NCBI RefSeq assembly: GCF_026343335.1
Contig: NZ_JAPELX010000001.1
Span: forward strand, 7,812,001-7,876,000
Length of the DNA stretch: 64,000 nucleotides
DNA from: Streptomyces sp. NBC_00078
Lineage (GTDB): Bacteria; Actinomycetota; Actinomycetes; Streptomycetales; Streptomycetaceae
Reading direction: 5' to 3'
Part shown: positions 17,574 to 26,128 of the stretch, piece by piece
Layout of the letters: each line of letters opens with the position of its first letter
Position numbering within the stretch: position 1 is the stretch's first letter
Notes under the pieces: generated by a model
The model's database searches: none
What the model saw: only the letters and a program-made list of their open reading frames with translations
Told to the model about the DNA's origin: nothing
Position numbers and translations under genes: made by a program

Positions 17574-18446
17574 CTAGCCGGCACGCCGGCGCTGCAGCCG
17601 GTCCCCGCCCGCGAGGATCGCTCCCGCGAGTGCGTCCGCGGCGCCCTGTGCCGAGGCGCGGCGGCGGCCGTGGACGAGGACGAAGTCGACGCGGCCGAGC
17701 TCGGGGAGGCCGGAGCGTTCGGGGACGCGGACCAGTCCCGGCGGGACCAGTCCCCGGGAGTGGGCCATCACACCGAGGCCGGCACGGGCGGCGGCGATCA
17801 GCCCGTTGAGGCTGCCGCTCGTGCACGCGATGCGCCACTGCCGCCCCTGGCGCTCCAACGCCTCCAGGGCGAGGGCACGGGTGATGCCCGGCGGCGGATA
17901 CACGATCAGCGGTACCGGGCGGTCGGCGTCCAGACGCAGCCGTTCCGCGCCGATCCACACCAGCTCGTCGTGCCAGACCAGCTCGCCCCGCGGCTCCTCG
18001 GGGCGCCGCTTGGCCAGCACCAGATCCAGCTTCCCGGCGGCGAGCTGCTCGTGCAGGGTGCCCGACAGCTCGACCGTCAGCTCCAGGTCGACCTCGGGAT
18101 GGTCGTGCCGGAAGCCTTCCAGGATCTCCGGCAGCCGGGTCAGCACGAAGTCCTCGGAGGCGCCGAAGCGCAGCCGGCCGCGCAGCCGGGTGCCCGTGAA
18201 GAACGCCGACGCCTGCTCCTGCACCTCCAGGATCCTGCGCGCGAACCCGAGCATCGCCTCGCCGTCCTCGGTCAGCTCCACGGAATGGGTGTCCCGGGTG
18301 AACAGCTGCCGCCCGGTGGCGTCCTCCAGCCGCCGCACATGCTGGCTCACCGTCGACTGGCGCAGGCCGAGCCGCCGGGCGGCCTGCGTGAAGCTCAAAG
18401 TCTGGGCGACCGCCAGGAAGGTACGCAGGTGAGAGGGGTCGTACAT
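17574..18446 (-). CDS. LysR-family transcriptional regulator
   Basis: 290 aa. N-terminal winged helix-turn-helix (HLRTFLAVAQTLSFTQAARRL then LRQSTVSQHVRRLE) in residues 1-62, followed by a LysR effector-binding domain: FGASEDFVLTRLPEIL, DLVLAKRRPEE and the C-terminal ARAGLGVMAHSRGLVP. Divergent from an SBF-type transporter gene 139 bp away, so it probably senses that transporter's substrate and controls it from the shared intergenic region. Effector unknown. Confidence 0.9.
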   Translation of the reverse strand: MYDPSHLRTFLAVAQTLSFTQAARRLGLRQSTVSQHVRRLEDATGRQLFTRDTHSVELTEDGEAMLGFARRILEVQEQASAFFTGTRLRGRLRFGASEDFVLTRLPEILEGFRHDHPEVDLELTVELSGTLHEQLAAGKLDLVLAKRRPEEPRGELVWHDELVWIGAERLRLDADRPVPLIVYPPPGITRALALEALERQGRQWRIACTSGSLNGLIAAARAGLGVMAHSRGLVPPGLVRVPERSGLPELGRVDFVLVHGRRRASAQGAADALAGAILAGGDRLQRRRAG

Positions 18447-18585
18447 ACGGACAACGGTAACGCTTATCGCGAAACGCGATGACAGTCAGAGCGGTATGAC
18501 GGATTCCCGATCAGCCGGCGGGGGAGGACGATGAGCAGGGCCCCGCGGGCCTCGGACACGACCGGCGATCAGCAAGTGGAGCACC

Positions 18586-19635
18586 GTGAAGCGCCTGCAA
18601 TGGCCGGCTTGGATGCCGGTCGACCCGTACATCCTGCTGCTGCTCGGAACGGTGGGTCTGGCGGCCCTGCTCCCGGCGCGCGGGGCCGCGGCCGACGTGG
18701 CCTCCGGCGCCTCCACGGCAGCGATCGCCTTCCTCTTCTTCCTGTACGGCGCACGGCTGTCCACCCGTGAGGCGATGGACGGGCTCAAGCACTGGCGGCT
18801 GCACGTCACCGTTCTGGCCTGTACGTTCGTGATCTTCCCGCTGCTGGGCCTGGCCGCCCGAGGTCTCGTCCCGCTTCTGCTGACCCACCCGCTCTACCAG
18901 GGCCTGCTCTTCCTCACGCTTGTCCCGTCGACCATCCAGTCCTCGATCGCCTTCACGTCCATGGCGCGCGGAAACGTGCCCGCCGCGATCTGCGCGGGCT
19001 CCTTCTCCTCTCTGGTCGGCATCGTCATCACCCCGCTCCTGGCCGCCGCCGTGCTCGGCAGCAGCGCCGGCGGGTTCTCCGCCGGCTCACTCGTCCAGAT
19101 CGTGCTGCAACTACTGGTGCCGTTCCTGGCCGGCCAGGTGCTGCGCCGCTGGATCGGGGGGTTCGTCGCCCGGCACAAGAAGGTCCTCGGCCTGGTCGAC
19201 CGCGGCTCGATACTCCTCGTCGTCTACACGGCGTTCAGCGAGGGCATGGTCCAGGGCATCTGGCACCAGGTGAGCCCCGTCAGGCTGGGCGGTCTGCTGG
19301 TCGTCGAGGCCGTGCTGCTCGCCGTGATGCTCGCCCTGACCTGGTACGGCGCCAGGGCCCTGCGGTTCAACCGGGAGGACCGGATCGCCATCCAGTTCGC
19401 CGGCTCCAAGAAGTCCCTCGCCTCCGGACTGCCCATGGCGAGCGTCCTGTTCGGCGCGCACGCCTCGCTGGCCGTGCTGCCGCTGATGCTCTTCCACCAG
19501 ATGCAGCTGATGGTGTGCGCGGTGATCGCCAAGCGCCGCTCGCACGATCCCGGTGTGGAAGGCGCGGAGGTCATCGGGTCCGCGCCAGCCGCACCGTCAC
19601 GAAGCGCGGCCGGTACAGGGTCACGTTCGCGTTGA
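18586..19635 (+). CDS. Bile acid:sodium symporter-like (SBF-like) transporter
   Basis: 349 aa, GTG start after AAGTGGAGCACC. About nine to ten hydrophobic segments, with family motifs FLFFLYGARLST, TLVPSTIQSSIAFTSMARGN and FAGSKKSLASGLPMA, which resemble the SLC10A7/YocS-like PF13593 group rather than classical bile-acid carriers. The regulator gene is divergent, suggesting an inducible uptake or efflux system. The last 22 codons (hydrophilic, low complexity) overlap the 3' end of the convergent gene at 19571, so the tail may be a stop-loss extension. Confidence 0.8.
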   Translation: MKRLQWPAWMPVDPYILLLLGTVGLAALLPARGAAADVASGASTAAIAFLFFLYGARLSTREAMDGLKHWRLHVTVLACTFVIFPLLGLAARGLVPLLLTHPLYQGLLFLTLVPSTIQSSIAFTSMARGNVPAAICAGSFSSLVGIVITPLLAAAVLGSSAGGFSAGSLVQIVLQLLVPFLAGQVLRRWIGGFVARHKKVLGLVDRGSILLVVYTAFSEGMVQGIWHQVSPVRLGGLLVVEAVLLAVMLALTWYGARALRFNREDRIAIQFAGSKKSLASGLPMASVLFGAHASLAVLPLMLFHQMQLMVCAVIAKRRSHDPGVEGAEVIGSAPAAPSRSAAGTGSRSR

Positions 19636-20797
19636 TGCCCGCCGAAGCGCCGTTCGTCTCCAGCCAGTTGACGTCGTAGCTCAGCACCAGACGCCCTTCG
19701 CCGCTCAGTTCGGGATGCACCTGCGGGTTGTACGCGGCGACTCCCGCATGCGGCAGTGAGGGGCTGAAGTCCCTTGCCGGGCCGTGCCACGGCCCGGTGG
19801 GGGAGCACGACCAGTACGAGGTCACCGTGGTCAGCCCCGCGGTGCCCGCGGCCATCGTGAACAGCACATATGTACCGCCCTCCCGCACCACCGAGAAGGC
19901 GCTGCCCACGCCGGTGCGGCGTCCGTCGCCGAGCACCGCGCGCGGGCGCGCACCGGCCGCCCACGCGGAACCGTTCCAGTACCGCCAGGCGGCGGGCTCC
20001 CCGAGCCGCCCCCGTGGCACTCGCGCCACATACGCCGACGAGGCCGGCCGGGACGCGGCCTGTCCGTCGTCACCGCCGAACACGTACGTCCAGTCGCCCT
20101 TCGCGACCAGCGTGGTGCCGAACAGGACCCGCCGGGAGGGATCGGGGACCAGGCTCTGGTCGAGCACCTGCACGACCGACTCGACCCGCAGACCGGGCAG
20201 CGAGAGGGTGGCGACCTCGGTGGCGGTGGGCACCCCGTAGATCCACGGCGGCTGCCCGGCGGCCCGCACCCACAGGACCACCCGGACGACCTGCTCCGAG
20301 GAGCCGGGGGAGCGGGGCTCGACCCGGGCCGCCACGGGCCAACGCCACTGGTCCGGGGCGGGGTCGGGGAAGAGCGGGGCGGGAAGCGTGCGCTTCAGCC
20401 GGCCCCTGCCGTCCATCACCACGGCCGAGTTGCGCACAAGGGGGGCCGTCGTGTCCCGCCAGGCGGACGACTCGCCGACCGGGTCGGGCGGCCCGTGCAC
20501 CTGGCCGAGATAGGTGTCGGAGAACAGCCACAGCAGCCGCCCGTCCGGCAGCCGCACGGAGTGGGTGCCGTCCCCGCCCGTCCAGTCGTCGCTGCGGGCG
20601 GCGTCGTCGCCGTAGCGGGAGAACTCGCCGCTGAGGCGGTCGTCGGCCGACCACGCGGCGACCGTGTGCGGGGTGCAGCCGCCCTCCCGTTCACCGTCGT
20701 CCGGGAGGGCGGTGAGCAGCACGGCCCCGAGAACCAGGGCCAGCAGCAGGCCGAGGCCGGTTCCCGTCCGATGTCGTGCTCGTACGTCGTCGGGCAC
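19571..20797 (-). CDS. Membrane-anchored DUF4185-like beta-propeller protein
   Basis: 408 aa. N-terminal Arg-rich stretch then a hydrophobic helix (LGLLLALVLGAVLLTAL), probably an uncleaved anchor or signal. The body has the propeller-like repeats of the DUF4185/GH43-related group: HSVRLPDGRLLWLFSDTYLG, WPVAARVEP, DWTYVFGGDDG and AAYNPQVHPELSGEGRLVLSYDVNW split across blades. Related proteins act on, or resemble enzymes acting on, extracellular glycans; activity is unproven. It lies 10 bp downstream of the sialidase gene on the same strand and is likely cotranscribed with it. Confidence 0.6.
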   Translation of the reverse strand: MPDDVRARHRTGTGLGLLLALVLGAVLLTALPDDGEREGGCTPHTVAAWSADDRLSGEFSRYGDDAARSDDWTGGDGTHSVRLPDGRLLWLFSDTYLGQVHGPPDPVGESSAWRDTTAPLVRNSAVVMDGRGRLKRTLPAPLFPDPAPDQWRWPVAARVEPRSPGSSEQVVRVVLWVRAAGQPPWIYGVPTATEVATLSLPGLRVESVVQVLDQSLVPDPSRRVLFGTTLVAKGDWTYVFGGDDGQAASRPASSAYVARVPRGRLGEPAAWRYWNGSAWAAGARPRAVLGDGRRTGVGSAFSVVREGGTYVLFTMAAGTAGLTTVTSYWSCSPTGPWHGPARDFSPSLPHAGVAAYNPQVHPELSGEGRLVLSYDVNWLETNGASAGINANVTLYRPRFVTVRLARTR

Positions 20798-20807
20798 CCA
20801 CGGGACG

Positions 20808-22712
20808 TTAGTGGCTGCCGCTCACATGGTCCATGGGCAGCCACAGGACGGTGTCCCGCCTGGACGTGTCACGGCCGGCGAGTTCCTCGTCGCTCAGCGC
20901 CCGGTCCCACACATGGACGTCGTCGATCGCGCCGGTGAAGAAGGCCCGGCTGTCCATGCGCTGCCCGATGTGCACGCCGAACGGCGAGTTGCGGCTGACC
21001 GACCCCGGTACGTCCGCGGCGCTCGACGGCACCCCGTCGACGGCGATCGTCAACCGGCCCCCGCCGCGCCGCAACGTCAGGTGGTGCCACTCGCCGTCGT
21101 TGTGGGCGCCGCTCGTGCGGACGGACACCGACCGCGGGGCCGCCGCGCCGTCGCGCACGGTGATCAGGCCCTGGATGCGCCCGCTCGCGGGCTCGCCGCG
21201 CAGCCAGACCTGGGGCTGAGTGGTGCCGATCCCGCCCATCCACAGCAGCGGCTGCTCACCGCCGGTGGCCGTGTACCGGAACCACAGCGAAGCCGTGAAG
21301 TCCTTGGTGCCGAGCGGGAGTTCGTCGCTGTACGGCAGGCGTACGGCGTCGTCGGCACCGTCGAACTCCAGCGCTCCGCCGAACACGCCGTCCGTCCTGC
21401 GGGCGCCGCCGAGCACGGCCGCCGGCTCGGCTCGCGGGGCGCGGTCCACGGTGGTCGGATCGGGACCGCGGCGCGGCTGCAGCCAGTCCTCGGTGAATCG
21501 GGCGAAACGGATCTCGTCGCGCGCGTCGACGGCACCGCCCTCGTACATCAGCCCCACCGTGTCGTGGTCGACGCGCACCAGGTCGGAGTAGCCCGACCAG
21601 TCGACGGTGACGACGGTGCCGCGGTCCACGCTGTCCCAGGTGCGTCCGCCGTCGTAGGAGGAGCGGATCATCATGGTCCGGCGGCGGTCGGGGTCGCCGG
21701 GGCAGGACAGCAGGATGCGGTTGCCCAGGCGGAGCGTCGCGCCCTGGACCTGGGGTGCGTAGAGGTCCGGCAGGCCGCGGAAGGGGGCGGCGAAGCTGTC
21801 GCCGCCGTCGCGGCTGACCGTCTGGGTGCGGTGCCCGAGGTCGGTGCCGTCCTGTTCGCGTCCGCTGATCAGGATCGAGCCGTCGGTGCGCTCGGTGACC
21901 GTGACCTCGGAGGGCTTCTGCCGGAAGGTGCCGTCGTCGGCGATCGGCCACGAGTCCGTGGCGCCGATCCGCCAGTGGCCGCCGTCGTCGTCGCTGACGA
22001 TCAGCGCCGCGTGGTTGGCGGAGACCCTCCCCCAGCCTCCGGCCGGGGGGACCCCCACCTCGCTTCGCTCGCCGTCCCAGGTCTCGGTGTTGACCCCGAA
22101 GACCAGCCGGCCGGCGTGCCTGCCGCGGGTGAGCTGGATGCCGTGCACGGGTCCGGTGGCGTACCAGGAGTTCCAGTTCGCGGGCAGGATCTCGGAGCTC
22201 AGGTCACGGGGCCGGGACCAGGTGAGCCCGTCGTCGTCGCTGTACTGCAGGTGCGGGGTGCGGTCGCAGGGCACCGTGCAACTCGCGCCGTCCGTACGGC
22301 CCGTGTTGTACGTCTCGGCCAGCAGGATGCGGCCGGTGTCACGGTCCACGACCGGCGCGGGATTGCCGTGGGTGTCGCCGCCTCCGCGGCTGACGACCTG
22401 CAGCGGGCTCCAGGTGCGGCCGCCGTCCGTGGAGCGCTTGACGACGATGTCTATGTCAGCGGCATCCCCGCAGTTGAGGACCCGCCCCTCGGCGAACGCC
22501 AGCAGCGTGCCCCGGGTGGTCCTCACCACCGCCGGGATGCGGAAGCAGGCGTAACCGGGGTCCTGGGAGGCCTTGAAGAGGACCTGCTGCTCGAAGCCGG
22601 GGGCCGGGGTGGGGGGTTGGGCGTGTGCCGGATTCGGCAGCGCGGCCAGCGCCGCCGCGGCGGCGAACGCCGTGACGACGGTTCTCAGACGTGCGCGAAG
22701 ACTTGACGGCAT
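20808..22712 (-). CDS. Secreted exo-alpha-sialidase (GH33) with C-terminal LamG-type domain
   Basis: 634 aa; signal peptide MPSSLRARLRTVVTAFAAAA to about AHA-QP. Six-bladed sialidase propeller, residues ~40-410: arginine-triad motif CFRIPAVV, Asp boxes STDGGRTWS, YSDDDGLTWS and SYDGGRTWD, and the Glu in the EQDGTDLGH/KPSEVTV region. Residues ~440-625 form a laminin-G/concanavalin-like domain (FDGADDAVRLPYSDEL, GEWHHLTLRRGG, GAIDDVHVWDRALSDEE). It cleaves terminal sialic acids outside the cell. A dispersed Streptomyces palindromic repeat lies in frame inside the propeller (see 22027), adding the residues VPPAGGWG. Confidence 0.88.
   Translation of the reverse strand: MPSSLRARLRTVVTAFAAAAALAALPNPAHAQPPTPAPGFEQQVLFKASQDPGYACFRIPAVVRTTRGTLLAFAEGRVLNCGDAADIDIVVKRSTDGGRTWSPLQVVSRGGGDTHGNPAPVVDRDTGRILLAETYNTGRTDGASCTVPCDRTPHLQYSDDDGLTWSRPRDLSSEILPANWNSWYATGPVHGIQLTRGRHAGRLVFGVNTETWDGERSEVGVPPAGGWGRVSANHAALIVSDDDGGHWRIGATDSWPIADDGTFRQKPSEVTVTERTDGSILISGREQDGTDLGHRTQTVSRDGGDSFAAPFRGLPDLYAPQVQGATLRLGNRILLSCPGDPDRRRTMMIRSSYDGGRTWDSVDRGTVVTVDWSGYSDLVRVDHDTVGLMYEGGAVDARDEIRFARFTEDWLQPRRGPDPTTVDRAPRAEPAAVLGGARRTDGVFGGALEFDGADDAVRLPYSDELPLGTKDFTASLWFRYTATGGEQPLLWMGGIGTTQPQVWLRGEPASGRIQGLITVRDGAAAPRSVSVRTSGAHNDGEWHHLTLRRGGGRLTIAVDGVPSSAADVPGSVSRNSPFGVHIGQRMDSRAFFTGAIDDVHVWDRALSDEELAGRDTSRRDTVLWLPMDHVSGSH
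22027..22070. repeat. Dispersed palindromic repeat copy inside the sialidase gene
   Basis: CTCCCCCAGCCTCCGGCCGG followed by GGGGACCCCCAC and CGCTTCGCTC. The reverse complement of 22027-22056 matches 37061-37090 in this window except for one C in a C-run. The element contains nested inverted arms (CCGGCC, GGGGG/CCCCC). It is the small G/C-rich dispersed repeat often seen between and within Streptomyces genes; here it is translated in frame. Confidence 0.75.
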
Positions 22713-22817
22713 GGTGCGAACCTGCCCTTCGGTGTCTGGACATCAGGACATCCAACGTCCAACGTGCACGTCACAGAGGCTAGTTGGGGTGTCCGCAGCC
22801 TCACAAGAAGCGTGCAG

Positions 22818-23190
22818 CTACTCGACGCGATCGCGGCGGCGCAGTGCCGGCAGGACCGGAAGTACGGCCGCGGGGGCGGGAGCCGACGCAAGTGCGCCCG
22901 CGCCCGCGTTGCGGCAGACCGGGGCGTCCGGGTCGGTGGCGGGAACCTGGAGGCTGTAGCCGTTGGGACATGCGGGGGGCCGGGGTCGTCCTTGGGGCCG
23001 GGCTCCACCTCGGGCCCTGGACGCCCTGGGAACCCTGGGTGCCGTCGGTGCCTGAGTGGCCCTCGGGACCGGCGGCTCCGCCGGGCCCCGCGGGACCGGG
23101 ATCACCGGGCGGCCCGGACGGACCGGGGCGCCCTCCGGCCCGTCCTGACCCTCGGGCCCGGTGGCCCCGACGGGCCGGGCTCGCCGCGCG
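22818..23190 (-). pseudogene. Frameshifted collagen-like (GXY repeat) protein gene
   Basis: Three reverse-strand frames each hold part of one protein: EPGPSGPPGP and GATGPEGQDGPEG first, then GPSGPPGDPGPAGP...GTQGSQGVQG in another frame, then CPNGYSLQVPATDPDAPVCR with a Pro/Ala-rich tail ending at TAG 22818. The G-x-y collagen repeat followed by a conserved C-P-x-G-Y-S-L-Q end is a known small secreted Streptomyces protein type. At least two frameshifts separate the parts and no start codon or signal peptide remains. Confidence 0.6.
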
Positions 23191-23217
23191 GTCCGGACGC
23201 GCCTGCCTCAGACCAGT

Positions 23218-23330
23218 GTCCCGCCGCCGTTCACCGTGACGACCGAGCCGGTGCTGTAGCCGCCGCCCATCCGGTAGAGGTACGCCTCGGCGGCGTCGGC
23301 CGGCTCGCCGAGCCCCTGCGGCGCAGGGGG
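23218..23330 (-). pseudogene. C-terminal tail of a short-chain dehydrogenase
   Basis: Reverse-strand codons ending at TGA 23218 read GLGEPADAAEAYLYRMGGGY then STGSVVTVNGGGTLV, the standard end of an SDR protein (EPADAAxAxLYL ... TGxVxxVDGGxxLV). Upstream sequence does not continue the protein, so only ~35 residues survive. It sits beside the collagen-like pseudogene, marking 22.8-23.35 kb as gene debris. Confidence 0.6.
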
Positions 23331-23376
23331 CGCTCCCCGCCGGCCGGGGCCCCGCCGCCGAGTCACGGAGAGCCGG

Positions 23377-24225
23377 TCACCCCTGGGCGGCCGCGGTCCG
23401 CAGAGCGATGCGGTCCTCGCCCGCGTACACGTTCATGGAGCTGCCCCGCAGGAAGCCCACCAGGGTCAGCCCGGTCTCGGCGGCCAGGTCCACGGCCAGC
23501 GACGAGGGCGCCGAGACCGCCGCCAGGAGCGGGATCCCGGCCATGACCGCCTTCTGCGCCAGCTCGAAGGAGGCCCGGCCCGAGACCAGGAGGATCGTGC
23601 GGGACAGCGGCAGGTCGCCGTTCTGCAGAGCGCGGCCCACCAGCTTGTCGACCGCGTTGTGCCGGCCCACGTCCTCCCGTATGTCGAGCAGCTCGCCGTC
23701 CTCGGTGAACAGGGCCGCGGCGTGCAGACCCCCGGTCCGGTCGAAGACCCGCTGGGCCGCGCGGAGCCGGTCGGGGAGGCTCGCCAGCAGCTCGGGTTCG
23801 ACGCGGACCGGGGGAGTGTCGGCGATCGGCCAGCGCGCCGTCGTACGCACCGCGTCCAGGCTCGCCTTGCCGCACAGGCCGCAGGACGAGGTGGTGTAGA
23901 CGTTCCGCTCCAGCGTGATGTCGGGGATCGCGACTCCCGGCGCGGTCCGCACGTCCACCACGTTGTACGTGTTCGACCCGTCGACCGTGGCGCCCGCGCA
24001 GTACACGATGTTCTGCAGATCGCCCTGCTCGGCGAGTACGCCCTCGCTGACCAGGAAACCCGCGGCCAGCGCGAAGTCGTCGCCCGGAGTGCGCATGGTG
24101 ATGGCGAGGGGCTTGCCGTTCAGCCTGATCTCCAGCGGCTCCTCGGCGACAAGCGTGTCGGGGCGGGTGGAGACGGCCCCGTCCCGGATGCGGATCACCT
24201 TGCGTCGTTCCGTGACTCGTCCCAT
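23377..24225 (-). CDS. fdhD: Formate dehydrogenase accessory sulfurtransferase FdhD
   Basis: 282 aa. FdhD passes sulfur from the cysteine desulfurase to the bis-MGD cofactor of formate dehydrogenase. Visible signatures: RTPGDDFALAAGFLVSEG, the active-site loop SSCGLCGKASL with its two cysteines (CGLC), REDVGRHNAVDKLVGRAL, VSGRASFELAQKA and the terminal GFLRGSSMNVYAG. It starts 5 bp after the stop of the small FDH-like gene (24231-24455), so the two are translationally linked. The formate dehydrogenase it would serve is not in the window. Confidence 0.93.
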   Translation of the reverse strand: MGRVTERRKVIRIRDGAVSTRPDTLVAEEPLEIRLNGKPLAITMRTPGDDFALAAGFLVSEGVLAEQGDLQNIVYCAGATVDGSNTYNVVDVRTAPGVAIPDITLERNVYTTSSCGLCGKASLDAVRTTARWPIADTPPVRVEPELLASLPDRLRAAQRVFDRTGGLHAAALFTEDGELLDIREDVGRHNAVDKLVGRALQNGDLPLSRTILLVSGRASFELAQKAVMAGIPLLAAVSAPSSLAVDLAAETGLTLVGFLRGSSMNVYAGEDRIALRTAAAQG

Positions 24226-24230
24226 ATGTC

Positions 24231-24455
24231 TCAGTCCCGGTTCTGTACGTGCTGGTAGCCGAAGCGGTCCTTGATGCAGACGTTGCCCTGGGCCACCGGG
24301 TTGTCGTGCGGCGAGGTGACCCTCACGGTCTCATTGTCCTGCACGTGGAGCGTGAGGTTGCAGCCCACCGCGCAGTACGCGCATGCCGTCGTCGTCTCCG
24401 TCTGCTCGGAAAGCCGGTCGGCCCGACCGTTCGGCGCGTCCCGGATGCCGTTCAT
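24231..24455 (-). CDS. Stand-alone [4Fe-4S] Mo/W-bis-MGD module (N-terminal fragment of formate dehydrogenase alpha)
   Basis: 74 aa. The core ACAYCAVGCNLTLHVQD ... NVCIKDRFGYQHV reproduces the first ~50 residues of the molybdopterin oxidoreductase 4Fe-4S domain, with all four cluster cysteines (CxxCxxxC plus the later Cys). The protein then stops, with no molybdopterin domain following. Either a relic of fdhA or a retained ferredoxin-like protein; the intact frame, complete ligand set and tight coupling to fdhD favour a functional small protein. Divergent from the antiporter gene at 24515. Confidence 0.65.
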   Translation of the reverse strand: MNGIRDAPNGRADRLSEQTETTTACAYCAVGCNLTLHVQDNETVRVTSPHDNPVAQGNVCIKDRFGYQHVQNRD

Positions 24456-24514
24456 CGCATACGGCCGACGCTGCGCCTTCTCAATTCCCTTGGTGCTGCA
24501 TAGCGTTCGGGATC

Positions 24515-25855
24515 ATGAGTCCCCCTGTCGCGCCGGCCGGCTGGAGCCGCTGGCTCGTTCCCCCCGCCGCACTCTCCGTGCATCTTTCCATCGGCCAGGC
24601 CTATGCCTGGAGCGTGTTCAAGCCGCCTCTGGAGTCGGCCCTGGGCCTCAGCGGCACCCAGAGCGCGCTGCCCTTCCAGCTCGCCATCGTCATGCTCGGC
24701 CTGTCCGCCGCGTTCGGCGGAACTCTGGTCGAGCGCAACGGGCCGCGCTGGGCGATGACCGTCGCACTGATCTGCTTCTCGTCCGGCTTCCTGATCTCCG
24801 CCCTCGGCGCGGCCACCGAGCAGTACTGGCTGATCGTCCTCGGCTACGGGTTCGTCGGCGGCATCGGCCTCGGCATCGGCTACATCTCACCCGTGTCCGC
24901 GCTGATCAAGTGGTTCCCTGACCGGCCCGGCATGGCCACCGGCATCGCCATCATGGGCTTCGGTGGCGGCGCGCTCATCGCCTCTCCCTGGTCCGCCCGG
25001 ATGCTTGAGTCGTTCGGCTCCGACCACTCGGGGATCGCGCTCGCGTTCCTCGTGCACGGGCTCGCCTACGCCGTCTTCATGTCGCTGGGCGTGCTGCTGG
25101 TGCGGGTCCCGCGCGCCGAAGAACGCAAGGGCACCGAGAACGCACCGAGCGCCGTCCAGGGCCCGCAGGTCTCCGCCAACAGCGCCGTGCGCACCCCGCA
25201 GTTCTGGTGTCTGTGGGTCGTGCTCTGCATGAACGTGACCGCCGGCATCGGCATCCTGGAGAAGGCCGCCCCGATGATCACGGACTTCTTCAAGGACACC
25301 TCGACTCCGGTCTCGGTCTCGGCCGCCGCCGGCTTCGTCGCCCTGCTGTCCGCCGCCAACATGGCAGGCCGCATCGGCTGGTCGTCGACCTCCGACCTGA
25401 TCGGCCGCAAGAACATCTACCGCGTCTACCTGGGCGTCGGCGCGGTGATGTACGCGCTGATCGCACTGTTCGGCGACTCGTCCAAGCCGCTGTTCGTCCT
25501 GTGCGCGCTGGTGATCCTCTCCTTCTACGGCGGCGGTTTCGCGACCGTCCCCGCCTACCTCAAGGACCTCTTCGGCACCTACCAGGTCGGCGCGATCCAC
25601 GGGCGGCTGCTCACCGCGTGGTCCACGGCAGGCGTCCTCGGCCCACTGATCGTCAACTGGATCGCCGACCGGCAGGAGGGCGCGGGCAGGCACGGCTCCG
25701 CCCTGTACACGCTGTCCTTCGTCATCATGATCGGGCTGCTCGTCGTCGGCTTCGTCGCCAACGAACTCGTCCGCCCCGTCCACACCCGCCACCACATCCC
25801 CGCCCCGAGGAAGGAGACCGCCGATGTCGAACGACAGCAGCCAGAGTCCGCCTGA
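24515..25855 (+). CDS. OFA-family (oxalate/formate antiporter-type) MFS transporter
   Basis: 446 aa, ATG at 24515. Twelve hydrophobic segments; the OFA-like N-terminus has LSIGQAYAWSVFKPPLE, and later VGGIGLGIGYISPVSALIKWFPDRPGMATG, a hallmark of this MFS branch. The second half has GRIGWSSTSDLIGRKN. It would exchange carboxylates such as oxalate and formate across the membrane. The divergent neighbour fdhD and the FDH module support a formate connection. The 3' end overlaps the small-subunit gene by 32 nt in a different frame. Confidence 0.85.
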   Translation: MSPPVAPAGWSRWLVPPAALSVHLSIGQAYAWSVFKPPLESALGLSGTQSALPFQLAIVMLGLSAAFGGTLVERNGPRWAMTVALICFSSGFLISALGAATEQYWLIVLGYGFVGGIGLGIGYISPVSALIKWFPDRPGMATGIAIMGFGGGALIASPWSARMLESFGSDHSGIALAFLVHGLAYAVFMSLGVLLVRVPRAEERKGTENAPSAVQGPQVSANSAVRTPQFWCLWVVLCMNVTAGIGILEKAAPMITDFFKDTSTPVSVSAAAGFVALLSAANMAGRIGWSSTSDLIGRKNIYRVYLGVGAVMYALIALFGDSSKPLFVLCALVILSFYGGGFATVPAYLKDLFGTYQVGAIHGRLLTAWSTAGVLGPLIVNWIADRQEGAGRHGSALYTLSFVIMIGLLVVGFVANELVRPVHTRHHIPAPRKETADVERQQPESA

Positions 25856-25958
25856 CCGGCGCCCGCTGATCGCCTTCGCCTGGCTGTGGGTGGGGGCACC
25901 GCTCGCCTACGGGCTCTACGAACTCGTACAGAAGGCGACCCAGCTGTTCACCGGGTGA
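25824..25958 (+). CDS. MFS transporter small subunit (OFA-associated single-TM protein)
   Basis: 44 aa, start ATG with GGAG 8 nt upstream, inside the end of the antiporter gene. Sequence pattern: short polar N-terminus, then PLIAFAWLWVGAPLAYGLYE as one transmembrane helix and a charged tail KATQLFTG. Such short proteins are found directly behind OFA transporters in actinobacteria and are annotated as MFS small subunits. Family membership is from recall plus context; the 32-nt overlap indicates coupled translation. Confidence 0.7.
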   Translation: MSNDSSQSPPDRRPLIAFAWLWVGAPLAYGLYELVQKATQLFTG

Positions 25959-26128
25959 CGGTCCTCGTACACCGGGTCACCGTTCGGGAGGTGTCCGGGC
26001 GTCCGATCGTCTGACAGAAGCCGACAACGCGGGCGCCCGTTTCCTGTCGCCTTAGCTGCCGTCGTACCCGCGAGTCACTGATCAGACTGGTGGATCCCGC
26101 AACCCAAGGCAAGTAGGGGGACCACTCA

